Below, piece after piece: positions 44,301 to 57,742 of a stretch of 64,000 bases of DNA. The notes beneath the pieces are model-generated. The model did no database searches, was not told the DNA's origin, and saw only the letters and a program-made list of their open reading frames with translations. The stretch lies in NCBI RefSeq assembly GCF_000801105.2, contig NC_079511.1, positions 23,087,792-23,151,791 of the forward strand. The letters run 5' to 3'. A program made the translations under genes and the position numbers. This DNA is from Raphanus sativus (Eukaryota; Streptophyta; Magnoliopsida; Brassicales; Brassicaceae). The number at the start of each line of letters is the position of its first letter. The stretch's first letter is position 1.

Positions 44301-47300
44301 CATTCAATGTATGCTTCTTCTACTCTAACTATTTTCTTTTTTTTTCCTGCATGAACTCACGGAAGCTATCAAAGTTAAATCACTGAATCATGACAACCAT
44401 AGAAACTTATAGGAAACATTCGTCAGGACCTGGAGGAACTGTCATTAGAAGCGTGACTGTTAAATTCCATAATACACTGCACTTTCTCTACGTTAATCTA
44501 TCTGCTTGAAAATCTGAATGCTTAGGAACTATTTTTCGTATTTTCTCATAGAGATTTTAGTTTATTTATTTTTTAAATCTCAACTTGTTGTTGTATCCAC
44601 ATTGCATGATGAGAAAGAATGGGAATACATTTTACAGGAAAGTGGTTTGATGTATGCATCTTCTGTTTAAATTTTGTACCAATGTCAATATTGCTGAATA
44701 ATTGCTTCACATGTTGCAGAAGAATAGTTTTGAGCAGTTCTGTATAAATTATGCAAATGAGAGATTGCAGCAACACTTTAATCGTCATCTATTCAAGCTG
44801 GAGCAGGAGGTAAAGTATCTTTTTTTTTTTTTGAAAAATTTGTTTCAGGAGGTAAAGTATCTACTATCTAGGTTGAGCATTCACATGACAGACAAACTAT
44901 CCAGTTCTGAGGCTTAATATGTCTTTCTGCTCTTCCAGGAATATATCCAGGATGGCATTGACTGGACAAGGGTTGATTTTGAGGACAACCAAAATTGTCT
45001 CAGTCTCTTTGAAAAGGTAATGGTATTAACTAATGTGATACCAGCACATGCTACATATGGGTACATCTGTTATGAGGTTTGGTGATGACTTCGATCATCA
45101 AGCTTCGTAGAAATTGTTGAGATGTATTGTGTTGGAGCATACTTATTGTTTATTCCAAAGCATGTGTTCCAAGTTCTAAGACAGGTAAATATCACTTCTG
45201 TGCAGAAACCATTAGGTCTGCTCTCGCTTCTTGATGAGGAATCCACATTTCCGAATGGCACAGATCTGACATTTGCCAACAAGCTTAAGGAACACCTAAG
45301 TACTAATTCCTGTTTCAGAGGAGATCGAGGGAAGGTTTTTACGGTTTCTCATTATGCTGGAGAGGTAATAAGCTTTAGAAAACTCAGTGGCACTGTTTTA
45401 CAGAACATAAGGCATGTTATGTTGTTGGGTCTGTGGGTTCATTTTTACTTGCTTTTCCAAACTCAGGTTACGTATGAGACAACTGGATTTCTAGAGAAGA
45501 ACCGGGATTTACTGCATTCAGATTCTATTAAGCTTTTGTCATCTTGCTCTTGCCACCTACCTCAAGCCTTTGCTTTTAGTATGCTAATTCATTCTGAAAA
45601 ACCTGTTGCTGGTCCTTTATACAAAGCAGGTGGAGCTGACTCCCAGCGACTGAGTGTAGCAACTAAATTTAAGGTAAGTCACTTTTGCCTTAAACACAGA
45701 TTTCTTCTGTTTTCTCATCATGTTATAATAACTAATTAGTGACCATGCCTGGATACATCTTTCAGGATCAACTTTTCCAGTTGATGCAGCGTCTAGGGAA
45801 CACGACACCACATTTCATTCGCTGCATAAAACCAAACAATGTTCAGTCTCCGGGGTTGTATGAGCAAGGTCTTGTCTTACAGCAGCTAAGATGTTGTGGT
45901 GTCCTAGAGGTGGTTCGAATTTCCCGGTCCGGATTTCCCACCAGAATGTCTCATCAGAAATTTGCTAGAAGGTGACAAACTCCCATCAGTATTCAGTAGC
46001 GGCACTTCCATAGTTTTGCAATAATGTTGAATAGTCAAAACATTCATGTTGTTTCTCTTGTCACACTTCAGGTATGGTTTCCTTCTGCTGGAGAGCATTG
46101 CAACAAAAGATCCTCTTAGTGTTTCGGTTGCGATTCTTCATCAGTTCAACATCTTGCCAGAGATGTATCAAGTCGGCTACACAAAACTGTTTTTCAGAAC
46201 TGGCCAGGTACTATATAGCTAGTCTTTTTATGTCTTCACTTTCTCTAGAAGGGGCCCCAAATTAGGAACTCTTACTTCACCTTTGCAGATTGGGGTTCTT
46301 GAAGATACAAGGAACCGTACTCTTCATGGGATCTTACGTCTCCAAAGCTGTTTTAGAGGGCACCAAGCACGTAGTCGTCTAAGAGAGCATAAAAGAAGAG
46401 TTACCGTTCTTCAATCATGTATAACACCTAGTCTCATTTCAATGTTTTGGTAATCTCTGTAAAGTGGAGACAGTTTCAGTTTAACTTGAGCTACGGCTTC
46501 TTCATACCTCCTGTTGTTTCAGTTGTTCGCGGAGAAAAGGTAAGAAAGGAATACACAGAGTTACTTCGGAGGCATAGAGCTTCATCTGCTATCCAAAGCC
46601 ATGTTAAGAAAAGGATTGCTAAGAGACAATATAAAGCCACCGTTGATGCATCTGTTGTAATACAGTCAGGTAAAAAAGGGTTGATTAAACCGTGAAATGT
46701 CAAACGGATTGGATTTATTAAAAGTTTCCTTTACTTGCAGCAATTCGTGGCGAGCTGGTTAGAAGATGTGCTGGGGATATTGGTTGGCTAAATTCTGGAG
46801 GCACCAAGGTCCTAGATTACTTTATCTCACGTAAGGTTTATAAATGAACATTACTTGACTTGTGAACTGATTTGTTTACGCAGAGAAATGAGTCAGACGA
46901 GGTGCTGGTGAAGGCATCAGTACTTTCAGAACTTCAGCGCAGGGTTCTGAAAAGCGAAGCTGCACTTCGTGAGAAAGAAGAGGAGAACGACATTCTCCGA
47001 CAAAGACTCCAGCAGTACGATAACCGGTGGTCTGAATACGAAACAAAGATGAAATCAATGGAAGAGATCTGGCAAAAGCAAATGAGATCATTGCAGTCGA
47101 GTCTTTCCATTGCAAAGAAAAGCCTAGAGGTGGAGGACTCAGCGAGAAACTCCGATGCGTCTGTGAACGCAAGCGATGCAACTGATTTTTCAGGAAGTGG
47201 TGATTTCAGGACACATGCGAGAACAAGAAGTGTAGGTGTGGGTTTAAGTGTGATAAGCAGGTTAGCAGAGGAGTTCGGACAGAGAGCTCAGGTGTTTGGT

Positions 47301-47534
47301 GATGACACAAAGTTCTTGATGGAAGTGAAGTCTGGTCAGGTGGAAGCGAACTTGGATCCGGAGAGGGAGCTAAGGAGGTTGAAACAGATGTTTGACACGT
47401 GGAAGAAGGATTATGGAGGGAGACTAAGAGAGACGAAACTGATACTTGGTAAACTTGGGAATGGAGAAAGTGGTGGTTCAGCCGAGAGGGTGAAGATGAA
47501 GTGGTGGGGGAGGTTGAAGAGTACCAGGTTTTAA
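41378..47534 (+). CDS. Class VIII unconventional myosin (complete, 23 coding exons)
   Basis: Coding exons: 41378-41686, 41753-41854, 41946-42089, 42178-42328, 42409-42436, 42578-42743, 42837-42900, 43006-43019, 43109-43193, 43393-43496, 43577-43715, 43843-43961, 44156-44308, 44720-44809, 44939-45016, 45206-45364, 45467-45673, 45766-45971, 46072-46207, 46289-46418, 46523-46669, 46741-46808, 46884-47534. All phases agree and give 1149 residues, normal for plant myosin VIII. Marks: N-terminal extension and SH3-like part ([18 protein letters not shown]), P-loop GESGAGKT (about 246-253), switch I NDNSSRF (294-300), switch II DIYGFE (518-523), actin-binding/converter region, four IQ motifs (about 830-915) for calmodulin-like light chains, a coiled coil ([20 protein letters not shown]) and a basic tail ending LKSTRF. 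Class VIII myosins act at plasmodesmata, the cell plate and endocytic sites. Synteny points to the VIIIA-type gene (At1g50360 from memory). Confidence 0.96.
43006..43019 (+). other. 14-nt micro-exon of the myosin gene
   Basis: Exon 8 codes only part of FLLEK. It is bounded by TTTTGCAG and GTAAGTTC and restores phase between exons 7 (phase 1 end) and 9 (phase 0 start). Skipping it would shift the frame inside the motor domain. Confidence 0.9.
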
Positions 47535-49424
47535 TGGTCTTGTCTTTTCTTGAGACGCACGCCTCTATTTATTTTCACACGTTTGTTGTTATCTGCGGTT
47601 TTGGTTGAGAAGGCTCCATGGTACTAGAAAGAGTCATGACTCTCATTTCCATTCAAATATACTTAAAATTCAGTAAATATTCTTCTATATATTAAACATA
47701 TATTTATAATATTTCTATAGTTGAAAGAAGTATCCTAAGAACTCTCTCTCTATTCATTCTCTTTCGAACTCCTCTTGTGGACCAACGCGAATTAACTTTG
47801 AAAAAAATAATTTTTGAAAACGTAAAAAGCAAAATATATTGAGACAAATACATGTTTAAGATTTCTTATTATTGTGTGAGTGAATAATCTTACATATCTT
47901 ACATGTATTTATAACAGCTTCAAAACTCGATTTTTTTCTTATAAGAATACATACTTATATAGAAAATATAAATTTTCTAAACCGAAAATCTCAGATGCCA
48001 ACCTTGATAGCGAGTTTATCTTCCTACCAACGAATGCTAACCTTTTATTGATGCACATAGATTTAAAACACACAGATGCAACACTCACCATCTCTCTTGC
48101 TCTTTGTTCTAGTGGTCGAGAAGGTAATACCTTTTCAGCTGTCGGTCACTACCTCCTCTTTTTCAATCTTTTAGTTACTTGTCTCATTTTTAGATTTATC
48201 TGTCTTTCTTCTCTTTCTTGTTTTAATCTCTAAATTTTTATCGATCTTTTGCGAATTTAGACAAAGAAAAAAAATTTGAAACTAGAGATTCCTTGGGTGC
48301 TAAGGATACTTTGGAGCTAAGGCAAAGAAATTTGAGTCGTCATTGTCTACGGGTCCTTAGCTGCTGGACGCCTTTGGTTGTCAGAGACTGGTTCCAAGAA
48401 TCAACCAGTGAGCTGTAGCGTCTTCTCTCTGTTTCTTTCTTTTGTCATGTCGACGTTCTTACGGCGGATCTGAAACCAGTGTATTTAAAGCTTCTCCACT
48501 TTTCTTGAGTGAGGTGTCTTGGAGGCATGATACCGAGGACATATCTTCTTATTTTCAAACACCAACACTCATGGCAGTTCTTTGTTCGGGGATAGCTAGA
48601 TCGTCTTTGTGATTTGGGGTTTTTGGAAACTAGGGTTTTCGAGAACAGACTCGTTGCTTTCCATTAGATCTGAAGGGCTGAGCCCTTGCCTAACATGGGA
48701 TTCACCCGTTTTTGAGGAGTCGTTTTAGCTCCTCCTACATCTCACCTCATATTCGAAGTTTTATGGTATTTCCAGTGCCTGGCCGGATTTATATAGTCAC
48801 TTAAAAAAAATTGATGCTCCTTCATTATAAATAAATATTCTTTATTTTATATTTAAAATTTAGTAAATAGTAAAAAAGTGTTAAAACATAGTTTATTTTT
48901 AAAAAAATGAAGTACAAAAATATCATAACTTTTCAAAATGAAAATAATTTTTTATCAATTTAAAAAATTAAAATCTTATAACAATTAATTGTTTGTTCGA
49001 TGCCATTTAAAACAAGATTATAAAACCTTACAAAAAGATTTTAAAAAATATCTTACAAAAAGATTTTACAAAAAGATTATAAATGCCATTTAGGCTGTTA
49101 TAAAAAAAAAGATTATAAAACCTTACAAAAAAGAGGGAGAAAACAGAGACTCAGAGCAAAATATTCCCACAAAATAATCAACAATGAAAAAAATCATGAA
49201 GCCACCAACATTCTCAAGTTCAATAGTAATTACTAATTAAACAGCATTGTTTTGAAATCGTATTTGATCAAAGCAAAAAATGTGATGAATGAGTTCGAAT
49301 TGTGGAATTTAATTTAACCGGATTTGGTACAATCTAAACCGGAAATAACCGACCATCACCGAATAACAAACTCGTCCCGAGTATTGCGCTCGCCACTAGA
49401 TAAACACCACCCAACCTGTAGTAG
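47535..49424. other. Intergenic between myosin and oligopeptidase
   Basis: The first 250 bp is the probable myosin 3' UTR. 48040-48790 has a more balanced composition with duplicated-looking words but no open gene. 48800-49150 is AT-rich with iterated TTACAAAAAGATTATAAAACC. In Arabidopsis (from memory) a PP6-type phosphatase gene, FyPP1 (At1g50370), lies at this point; none is seen here on either strand. Confidence 0.5.
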
Positions 49425-52400
49425 ATGATAATAAGACGAGGACTCGTTGCTGCCCTTGGCTCTCACTTTCTCGCACCTCACCCTCCTCGTCTTCTCCACT
49501 TCGGTGCTTCTCTCTCTTGCCTCCCTCCTCTTCTTCCTCGCCGCAGCAGATCTAATCCACGCTTGTGTTCTTCATCGTTGCGGTTGACGACGGCATCGGG
49601 AGACATGGCGGAATCGAGATCCCCTCCCGCGGCGAAGAAAGTGGAGCACGTGATGCAGATGTTCGGTGACGTTAGGGTTGACAAATACTACTGGCTCCGC
49701 GACGATTCTCGTTGCAATCCCGATATGCTTTCTTACCTCCGTCAAGAAAATGACTATACTCATTCCGTCATGTCTGGTGAGTTAGGGTTTTAGGGATTTG
49801 GTGTGCACATTTCAGATCCGGTTTAATAATATTTCGGATTCCGGTTCGGTTAATAGGACTTGGATTTGGTTAGATTTTTTTTTTTTTTATGATTATGTGT
49901 TCCATTTTAGATCAAAACTTAGGTTGGTGTGGTCTCCGTGTGGATATTATCATATATTTAAATAAACTTTAAATTGAGTATTTGAGTTATTTATTTAGGT
50001 TTCAAATACTAATTCGGATTCTGTTTTTGAGTTTGGTTTAGGCTTTTCCGGTTAGAGTTCGGTTTAGACTCTGGTTTCAGTTACAAATGCTCATGCCTAT
50101 AATACATTGACTGTGCAAGTTGTGAGATAATTAGATGGAAACTTTTTATTTTTTTTTGGGCAGGGACTAAGGAATTTGAGAATACGCTGTTTGCTGAAAT
50201 AAGAGGGAGGATCAAAGAAGATGATATATCTGCACCTCTAAGAAAAGGTCCTTACTACTATTACAAGAAGAATCTTCAAGGAAAGGAGTATGTTCAGCAC
50301 TGTAGGCGTTTGATTGCTGACAACAAAGCTGAACCTTCTGTTTATGATACCATGCCAACTGGTCCAGATGCTCCTCGTGAGCATATCATTTTGGATGAGA
50401 ATATCAAGGCCCAAGAGTATGACTACTACAGTATTGGTGCCTTCAAGGTTAGACTCTGGGAGACTTTTGCTAGATATAGATTTTGATTTTTTTTTTTTTT
50501 AAACTGCTCTTTTGTTAACAGTGATGTTTCATTCTCTTTAATGCTGTCTTCAGGCTAGTCCAGATCATAAATTGGTGGCGTATGCAGAGGACACAAAAGG
50601 TGATGAGATATATACAGTGAATGTCATCGACTCTGAGACCCTGAAACCATTAGGACAGCCACTGAAAGGACTGACTTGTTATCTTGAATGGGCTGGTAAT
50701 GATGCTTTGGTCTACATTACTATGGACGAAATCCTGCGACCTGATAAGGTTTACTTCTGAACCTTTTTTTTTATTTAGATTTTGCTATTAAGTATTGTTA
50801 TTACATTGAATACTGTTTCTTTGGAACTTCATGTTGTTATTTCTGTGCATTCTTTGTGATAGGTTTGGTTACATAAGTTGGGGACAGAACAATCCAGTGA
50901 TGTATGCCTTTACCACGAGAAGGATGATATGTTTTCTCTTGATCTTCACTCATCTGAGAGCCATAAGTACATATTTGTTGCATCCGAAAGCAAAACTACA
51001 AGATTTGTCTTCTCGCTTGATGTGTCCAAGCCTCAGGATGGACTCAAGGTGCTGACACCTCGTGAGGATGGCATTGATTCATCTGTCAGTCATCGAGGGA
51101 GCCACTTTTTCATCCAGAGAAGGAGCACTGAGTTTTACAACTCAGAACTGGTGGCCTGTTCAGTTGATGACACATCTAAAACAACAGTTCTGATTCCACA
51201 TAGAGAAAGGTAAAACATACTTGTTAGATTCTATTTGCCATTGTCAGTGTTCATATCCAAAAATCCATAGGAACTTCCAACTAGTTCTTAATGCCATTTC
51301 TATATATTACGGGCTTAGACCTTTTATCATATAGCTAATAATTATTCTGTAATTTTTGATACGGACAGTGTAAAGATTCAGGAAATTCAGCTCTTTCGGG
51401 ATCATCTTGCAGTGTTCGAGCGTGAACAGGGACTGCAGAAGATAACAGTTCATAGGCTTCCAGCTGAGGGACAGCCTCTGAACAAACTCCAAGCTGGTCG
51501 TAGTGTTAGCTTTATTGATCCGGTCTATTCAATTGACTCAACAGAGTCTGAATTTTCATCCATTGTTTTAAGGTTCCGCTACAGCTCCATGAAGACACCT
51601 CCTTCTGTGTATGACTATGACATGGATAGTGGCACTTCTGTTATCAAGAAGATTGACACAGTAAGTAAACTACTTAGTCTTCCGACTCCTGCATTTGGAT
51701 CAATCTCCTATGCATTTAGATCAATTTCCTATGCATTCTGCACATATAGCTGTCAATTTTAATATTTGCAAATAATGCATAAGCGTATCCATTAATTGTG
51801 GCGAGTCCTATTTACATGAAACGAACATGAACAATTTAAAAATTCCTCTTTGTTTTCGTTTTTGGCTGTTACTTTACTTTTACAATTTTTTTTTTTTTGT
51901 ACATAAGATGCTACACATGGTCATCGCTTGTTCTTTATGGTAACCTGATGCATTTTTACAGGTGTTGGGAGGTTTTGATGCGTCGAATTATGTTACAGAA
52001 AGGAAATGGGTCACTGCAGCTGACGGAACTCAAATTCCAATGTCTATTGTTTATAACAAAAACCTTGCAAAGCTCGATGGGTCTGATCCGTGTCTGCTTT
52101 ATGGATATGGTTCATATGAGGTATCTTTAGCCGAAGCTCTTATGGCCTCTCACTTACTTTTTGTGTGCTAAGCTTTAAATCGTTCTTATCGTTACAGATT
52201 TCTGTGGATCCATATTTCAAGGCATCAAGGTTATCCTTGTTAGATCGTGGTTTTATCTATGTGATTGCCCATGTTCGTGGTGGTGGCGAAATGGGGAGGC
52301 AGTGGTACGAGAACGGAAAGTTTTTGAAGAAGAAAAACACGTTCACTGATTTTATAGCTTGTGCTGAATCTTTAATAGAACTCAAGTATTGCTCAAAGGA

Positions 52401-53465
52401 AAAACTGTGTGTGGAAGGAAGAAGTGCTGGTGGTCTGCTGATGGGTGCTGTTCTTAACATGAGGCCTGACTTGTTCAAGGTGGTTATCGCTGGAGTTCCT
52501 TTTGTAGACGTTTTGACGACAATGCTGGACCCAACTATTCCGCTTACGACATCAGAATGGGAGGTGGGTTTGATGCTTGTTCAAACATGAAATAACATAC
52601 GTTCTTACTTTACAAAGTACATCATCTGCTTTTGTTTATAGTTGGGAATTCTCATGACATGGAACAGGATAGAACATAGATAGATTTCGCTCCTTGTGAA
52701 TCAAGAAGCTATGATTTGATATTGTTTGGTATTCATCTGAAAACGTGTTTCATAAAATGTGTTATTGTTGGTTACTGTCATTTGTAGGAGTGGGGTGACC
52801 CCAGAAAGGAAGAATTTTACTTCTATATGAAGTCATATTCCCCTGTTGACAATGTGAGTATATCGCCGCTTTTGGTTATTATCTGCAATACATGACATGG
52901 AAGGTGTCTGCTATGACGCATCTATTCCAATGTAACAGGTTACGGCGCAGAATTATCCAAATGTTCTTGTAACCGCTGGGTTAAATGGTAAGCATTAGAT
53001 TGCTTGTAATTTTGGCAAAGTATGCTACTTCCTGATCTTTGTGATCGATGGTTGCCCTGATTCTCTTTTGAAAAAGCTTGGCATATGATTAGTTTCTGAC
53101 TTGTTGTTCTTTATAACTGTGTTGTGACTTGTGACCAACAGATCCAAGGGTCATGTACTCTGAACCTGCCAAGTTCGTGGCGAAACTGAGAGAAATGAAG
53201 ACCGACAACAATTTGCTTTTGTTCAAATGTGAGCTTGGCGCTGGACATTTCTCCAAATCTGGGAGGTATGAACGTAGTCTCAACATTACAAACACATCCG
53301 CTTGTACTGGACTTGAGTTGTGTTCAAACTAAGGTCGGTTGGTTTTTGCTATGTGATTGACCAATGTTTGATGCTATAACGTGCAGATTCGAGAAGCTTC
53401 AGGAAGATGCGTTTACGTTTGCGTTCATGATGAAAGTTTTGGACATGATTCCTGATTCTGTGTGA
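49425..53465 (+). CDS. Prolyl oligopeptidase family protein (oligopeptidase B-like), organellar form possible
   Basis: Eleven exons: 49425-49776, 50164-50447, 50554-50748, 50863-51209, 51369-51660, 51962-52120, 52198-52563, 52788-52853, 52939-52987, 53142-53265, 53387-53465. Phases agree, giving 770 residues. The N-terminal 60 residues are rich in Arg, Ser and Leu with no acid until Asp60, as in an organellar transit peptide. Met61 ([12 protein letters not shown], at 49605) could start a cytosolic form. A beta-propeller covers about 80-490 ([16 protein letters not shown]-type start). The alpha/beta hydrolase part holds Ser619 in EGRSAGG, Asp704 in LNDPRV and His739 in GAGHFSKSG, the complete S9 triad. 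It cleaves short peptides, after basic residues in oligopeptidase B. Synteny: At1g50380 (from memory). Confidence 0.94.
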
Positions 53466-54011
53466 GCGCTCATAAGAAAGCCTCTTTGAGAATTTAGATT
53501 GTGGTCTTTTCTTTAAAGCTCAGATTCCTTATAGACACATTTTTATGCGTTTGCTAATAAAGAGCTGAAGACTTAACGAGACCATATTAAAGAAGGCTTA
53601 ATGATGGTCTGAAAAATGTTTCTTAACGATCATAGAGATTTAAAAATCAAACACTAATCTGTGTTACTCATTTTATTCTAAATGGATTTGATTGATTACA
53701 AGTATTTAACGTTGCTAATTGCATGCATATGAAGTTTTCATCAACATTTACATTTACATTACAAGTATTTAAGGTGAGGGTTCTTAACCACGCATTTTCA
53801 TATGTTTATGTCTCTTAACTAAATGAGTTCGAAAATAATTCGGGTACGACCCGACTTATCCTTTTTAGGAAAGTAAAAAAATGAAACCGGGTCAGTCCAA
53901 ATAAGGAAGGAAACGAAACCCTTGGCGAACACGCACATGTCACAAAACAAAAACAAAAAAAAAAACCTTAGAATCGAGTCTCCTCCTCTGTCTTCTCGCT
54001 TCTCTTTGCTT
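53466..54011. other. Intergenic between oligopeptidase and TOM40
   Basis: Contains the 3' flank of the peptidase gene and the TOM40 promoter. CATTTACATTTACATTACAAG-like short direct repeats occur near 53750. An (A)-rich run lies at 53946-53965. No gene. Confidence 0.5.
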
Positions 54012-54018
54012 TATAAAT
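54012..54018 (+). promoter_or_regulatory. TATA-like element of the TOM40 gene
   Basis: TATAAAT lies 53 bp upstream of the ATG (54071), within a pyrimidine-rich leader (TTTCCTCTCTTTTC). The short distance would give a leader of about 25-30 nt. Confidence 0.35.
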
Positions 54019-54070
54019 CTCTCCAAGTTTCCTCTCTTTTCTGGACAAGTGTTTCTCTTCAGCAGCAGCT

Positions 54071-56296
54071 ATGGCGGGCTTTGCACTACCGAATGTGACG
54101 GCACAACTCAAGTCCAAAATCGAAGAGAAAGTTGACTACTCAAACCTCCCTTGCCCTAAACCCTATGAAGATATCCACCTTGAAGCTACCAGTTGAGTAC
54201 TCCACACACAAGAGTCTCTGTCTCTGTCTTGGGTTTCTGAGTTATAGGTCTTGCTTTAACTCTGTGTTTTATCGAACCTAACAAAACCTAAATCGAAATA
54301 GGTGTTGGCTCTTTAAGACTTATGTCTCTCTCCTATACCTGGATATAACCTTAAAGTTATGACCTTTGGTCTGTTTCTTGTTAAAGTTATGACCTTTGAG
54401 CTGTTTCTAGTTAATAGTCTTGTTACACTTTGACTTGGGGTGGGTTTTGTTATACTTTTTCAAGTATTATCCTTTTAAGTAAGATTGTGTGCGTTTTGAT
54501 TTCACTTTGCAGAGTCTCTAAAGCCAGAACTCTTTGAAGGTTTCCGCCTAGACTACACCAAGAGGATGAACCACAAGTTTTCTATTATTCATAGGTACAT
54601 TTTTTTTCTGAAGTTCATATTTGTGCGTCCTAAGTAACTAAGCTTGTGAGTTGATGTTTCAAAAACAGCTTACAGATGGGACCAACTGAAGTTCCTTATG
54701 ACGGATCTGATGAGCAGGTTGTCAAGATTCCAACTTCCAGTTATAAGTTTGGTACAAGTTTCATTGACCCAAAGGTATTATATAAAATACTTTAATTTCT
54801 TGTGTGGTAGTATAATACTATTGATCTGTTTGTCAATCAACAAGTTATAAATAACATTGACCAACTTCTACCTTAAAACCAGTTGATGCTTGACGGAAAG
54901 CTCATGACGGATGGTACAGTTATTGCGAGATTCAACAGCGATTTAATGGACAACTTCACCGTCAAGACTACAGCTCAGGTACAATACAAGTTTCCTATTG
55001 TGTTCTTCTTCTTCTCTGATTAATTAGCCTCTTTTTTGTCCATAACCATATTTGTTTCTCTCTCTCCGACAGCTGACAAATGAGCTAGATAAGTCGCAAG
55101 GGGTGCTCACCTTTGATTACAAGGTGCGGGATGATCTGTGTTCAATATTTTTTTTGTGTCTATATGTATGAAACATGTTTTGATTCTTTTAGCTTGTTTT
55201 GACAATGATGCATGGTTTACGTTTTTGTTTTTGTTTTGTAGGGGTCTGACTACAGAACTCAGCTTCAGCTTGGAAACTACAGGAATCAGTTCGGGCCTGG
55301 AACCAGTTCGCTGTTCAGAGCTAACTATATTCAGGTGTGAAGCAAACAAAACTGGTCCTTGCTATTATGTTTTTAACCATCTCAAGCTCTGTTCTATTAA
55401 GCTCTCTGCTATGACTGAGATGTTTTCTTGTGTTATCATTCGATAAACTTTTTGTTAGTTACTAAAATATAAACCCTTTCTTGTGTTTATATTTATTTTG
55501 TTTTCTTGCAGCATGTCACACCCAAACTATCTTTAGGTGGCGAAGTTTTATGGCTTAGTGAGAAAAGCAACTCTACTGTTGGTTATGTAGCTAGATACGA
55601 GACTGATAAAATGGTAAACGCTTTCTTCTCCAAATGAGAATTTGGGCAAACTTCTCAATGTTCTTTTCTTTTGATCTTCAAGCTAACTTTCACTATTATG
55701 TTACCAAACAGGTTGCCTCTGGGCAAGTTGCTTCCTCTGGTGTGGCTATCATGAACTATGTTCATAAGGTTACAAACAAGGTAGGCAATTCCAGTCTCAT
55801 CTTTATAGAGTTTGATTAAGCTAAAACTCATGATTTTTTTCTTTCTTTGTAATGATCAGATCTCTCTAGCAGCAGATTTCTTTTACCATTTCATGGTGAG
55901 AGAAGGTGCAGCTAGTGTTGGGTATGACATCATGTTCAGACAGGTATGTACTTCCTTTGTCCTGTTGGAGTCTTGAAACAACCAACCTAAAAGAAATGTT
56001 CTAATTAAGTGTTTTTTTGTTTGTTTGTTTGTTGTGTTTGGTTTTAGAGTCGAGTAAGAGGAAAGATCGATTCTAATGGTGCTGTTTCTGCTCACGTGGA
56101 AGAACAATTGTGTCCTGGACTCGGTTTGCTTCTGTCCGCAGAGGTAAAGAAACTAACTTTAAGCATTCGGCTTCATGTTCATGTATGTTAATAATGATTT
56201 GGTTATTAAAAAGGACCCTTTTGTTGAATTAAACAGGTGGATCATGTGAAGAAGGATTACAAGTTTGGTTTGGGCTTTAAATACGAAGGCCTCTAG
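54071..56296 (+). CDS. TOM40: TOM40 mitochondrial outer-membrane import channel
   Basis: Eleven exons: 54071-54191, 54513-54594, 54669-54774, 54883-54978, 55073-55123, 55242-55334, 55512-55613, 55712-55780, 55860-55943, 56048-56143, 56237-56296, all in phase, giving 319 residues (plant TOM40 is about 310). The N-terminus MAGFALPNVTAQLKSKIEEK leads into PCPKPYEDIHLEAT and SLKPELFEGFRLDYTKRMN, a stretch characteristic of the family. A series of amphipathic strands builds the beta barrel (for example QLQLGNYRNQFGPGTSSLFR, SEKSNSTVGYVARYE) and the beta-signal-like end is YKFGLGFKYEGL. The protein is the translocation pore for nearly all nuclear-encoded mitochondrial precursors. Synteny suggests the TOM40-2 position (At1g50400, from memory). 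Confidence 0.94.
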
Positions 56297-56655
56297 ATTT
56301 GGTTCTCTTTAGGCGTTGTTTATCCTCAAAGAGTTATCAGTTTAGGAAAGTGACTGTGAGGCACTCCCTCTCTTATCTCTCACACACTCTGGTTAAGGTT
56401 TTATGTGTTTTTGTGTATTGCTTCCAAAAGAATATACTACTTGGCAAGAAGGTTTCTTCATGCCCAATACGTTATTTTAATCTAATGTCTTAACTTTAGA
56501 TTTTTTCTTTTTCTCTTCTCAAAATATAAATCTTATACCTAAACTAAAAACAGTTTTTTAAATGAACTAACAAAATAGTTTAAAATCTAATCACTTAAAG
56601 CATCTTCAATGTTTACTCTAAAATGGTGGAACACCAAAATGAAGTGAAGTTTTGT
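56297..56655. other. TOM40 3' flank and left end of a Harbinger-type MITE
   Basis: The 3' UTR probably ends near 56500. From about 56597, AAGCATCTTCAATGTTTACTC resembles the left end (GCATCTCCAATG theme) of a Harbinger-type MITE. Its right end would be near 57475 (reverse complement CAGACATCTCTAACTG). TTA flanks both sides. Confidence 0.45.
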
Positions 56656-57742
56656 TCCAATGTTTTTTTTTCTGAACATCAAAGGTTTTGTTCCAATGTA
56701 TTATTTCATTTTTACTCCAAAGATAATATTTTAAAATGATTCTATTTTCATTTTATTAATAATTATTTATAATACCTTATACTTATGAATTTTTACCAAT
56801 TAACCCCAACTATTTTATGTTGACAAAAATTCCTTAAAATATAGTTTGTTTAAATTAAACATTAATTATTAAAAAGTACAAGAAATTATAAAAAGACAAT
56901 ATATATGTTGGTTCAATAACAACAATAGAATATTTTCCCCAGAAATGATGAACTAATGCATTTCATAATGAAAAATGAGTTCTTTTATTTTTGATATTCT
57001 TAAATCAAGCAAGAAATTTTGAAGAAGTGGAGTTTCTCTTCGAAATTCAATTGGTGCATCGAGTTCACGTTTATCTTCAATTATTATATTATGTAAAATT
57101 ATATATATAGTTATGATGTCACTATAAAATCACTTATTTATGTTTTTTATTTTATATTATTTAAATTTGTTTTTATCTAAAATTATTTTAGGGATCTTTA
57201 TGTAAAATTATAAAATAATCATTTATGAAATATCCTATTTTTCATGTCATTGTATTATTTTTAAATATTATTTAAGTAATAAATAAAAACATTAAAATTT
57301 AAAGGATCATTTTAAAAATAAAAAAGGTTCAACTCCAAAATGGAGTAATAAGTAAAATTATTCCATAAATCCTAGTCATTATTCCATTTTAGAATTGAAA
57401 ATAGAGTGAAGTTGGAGAAAATTTTATTCCAAAATGATTTTTGGAGTATAAAATGTAGTACAGTTAGAGATGTCTGTTAGCCCTTGAAATTCTAAACCAT
57501 ACATTATGATAACTACACCCTCTGTTTTACTTTACATTTACATGTTGTTATACAAATATAAAAAAAATTGTTTGTTATAAAATATCCTTGAAGTTTGGAG
57601 AATAGCACAACTATTACACCAAATATTTTTTTAATTTAAAAATACAATAAAATAAAGAATAGCACCAAATTTCAGAAAATAATAATTAAAAAATTAGTTT
57701 GTACGTTTTGGAGGTCATTTGAGATTTTGATAAAATTACTTG

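Noticed and set aside
49478..49763. Minus-strand frames across the oligopeptidase first exon
   Set aside because: They are shadows of the GC-rich transit-peptide exon, whose plus-strand frame joins ten further exons in phase.
54350..54420. Repeated GTTATGACCTTTG words in TOM40 intron 1
   Set aside because: This is a short local duplication inside an intron (AAAGTTATGACCTTTG twice) with no sign of wider significance.
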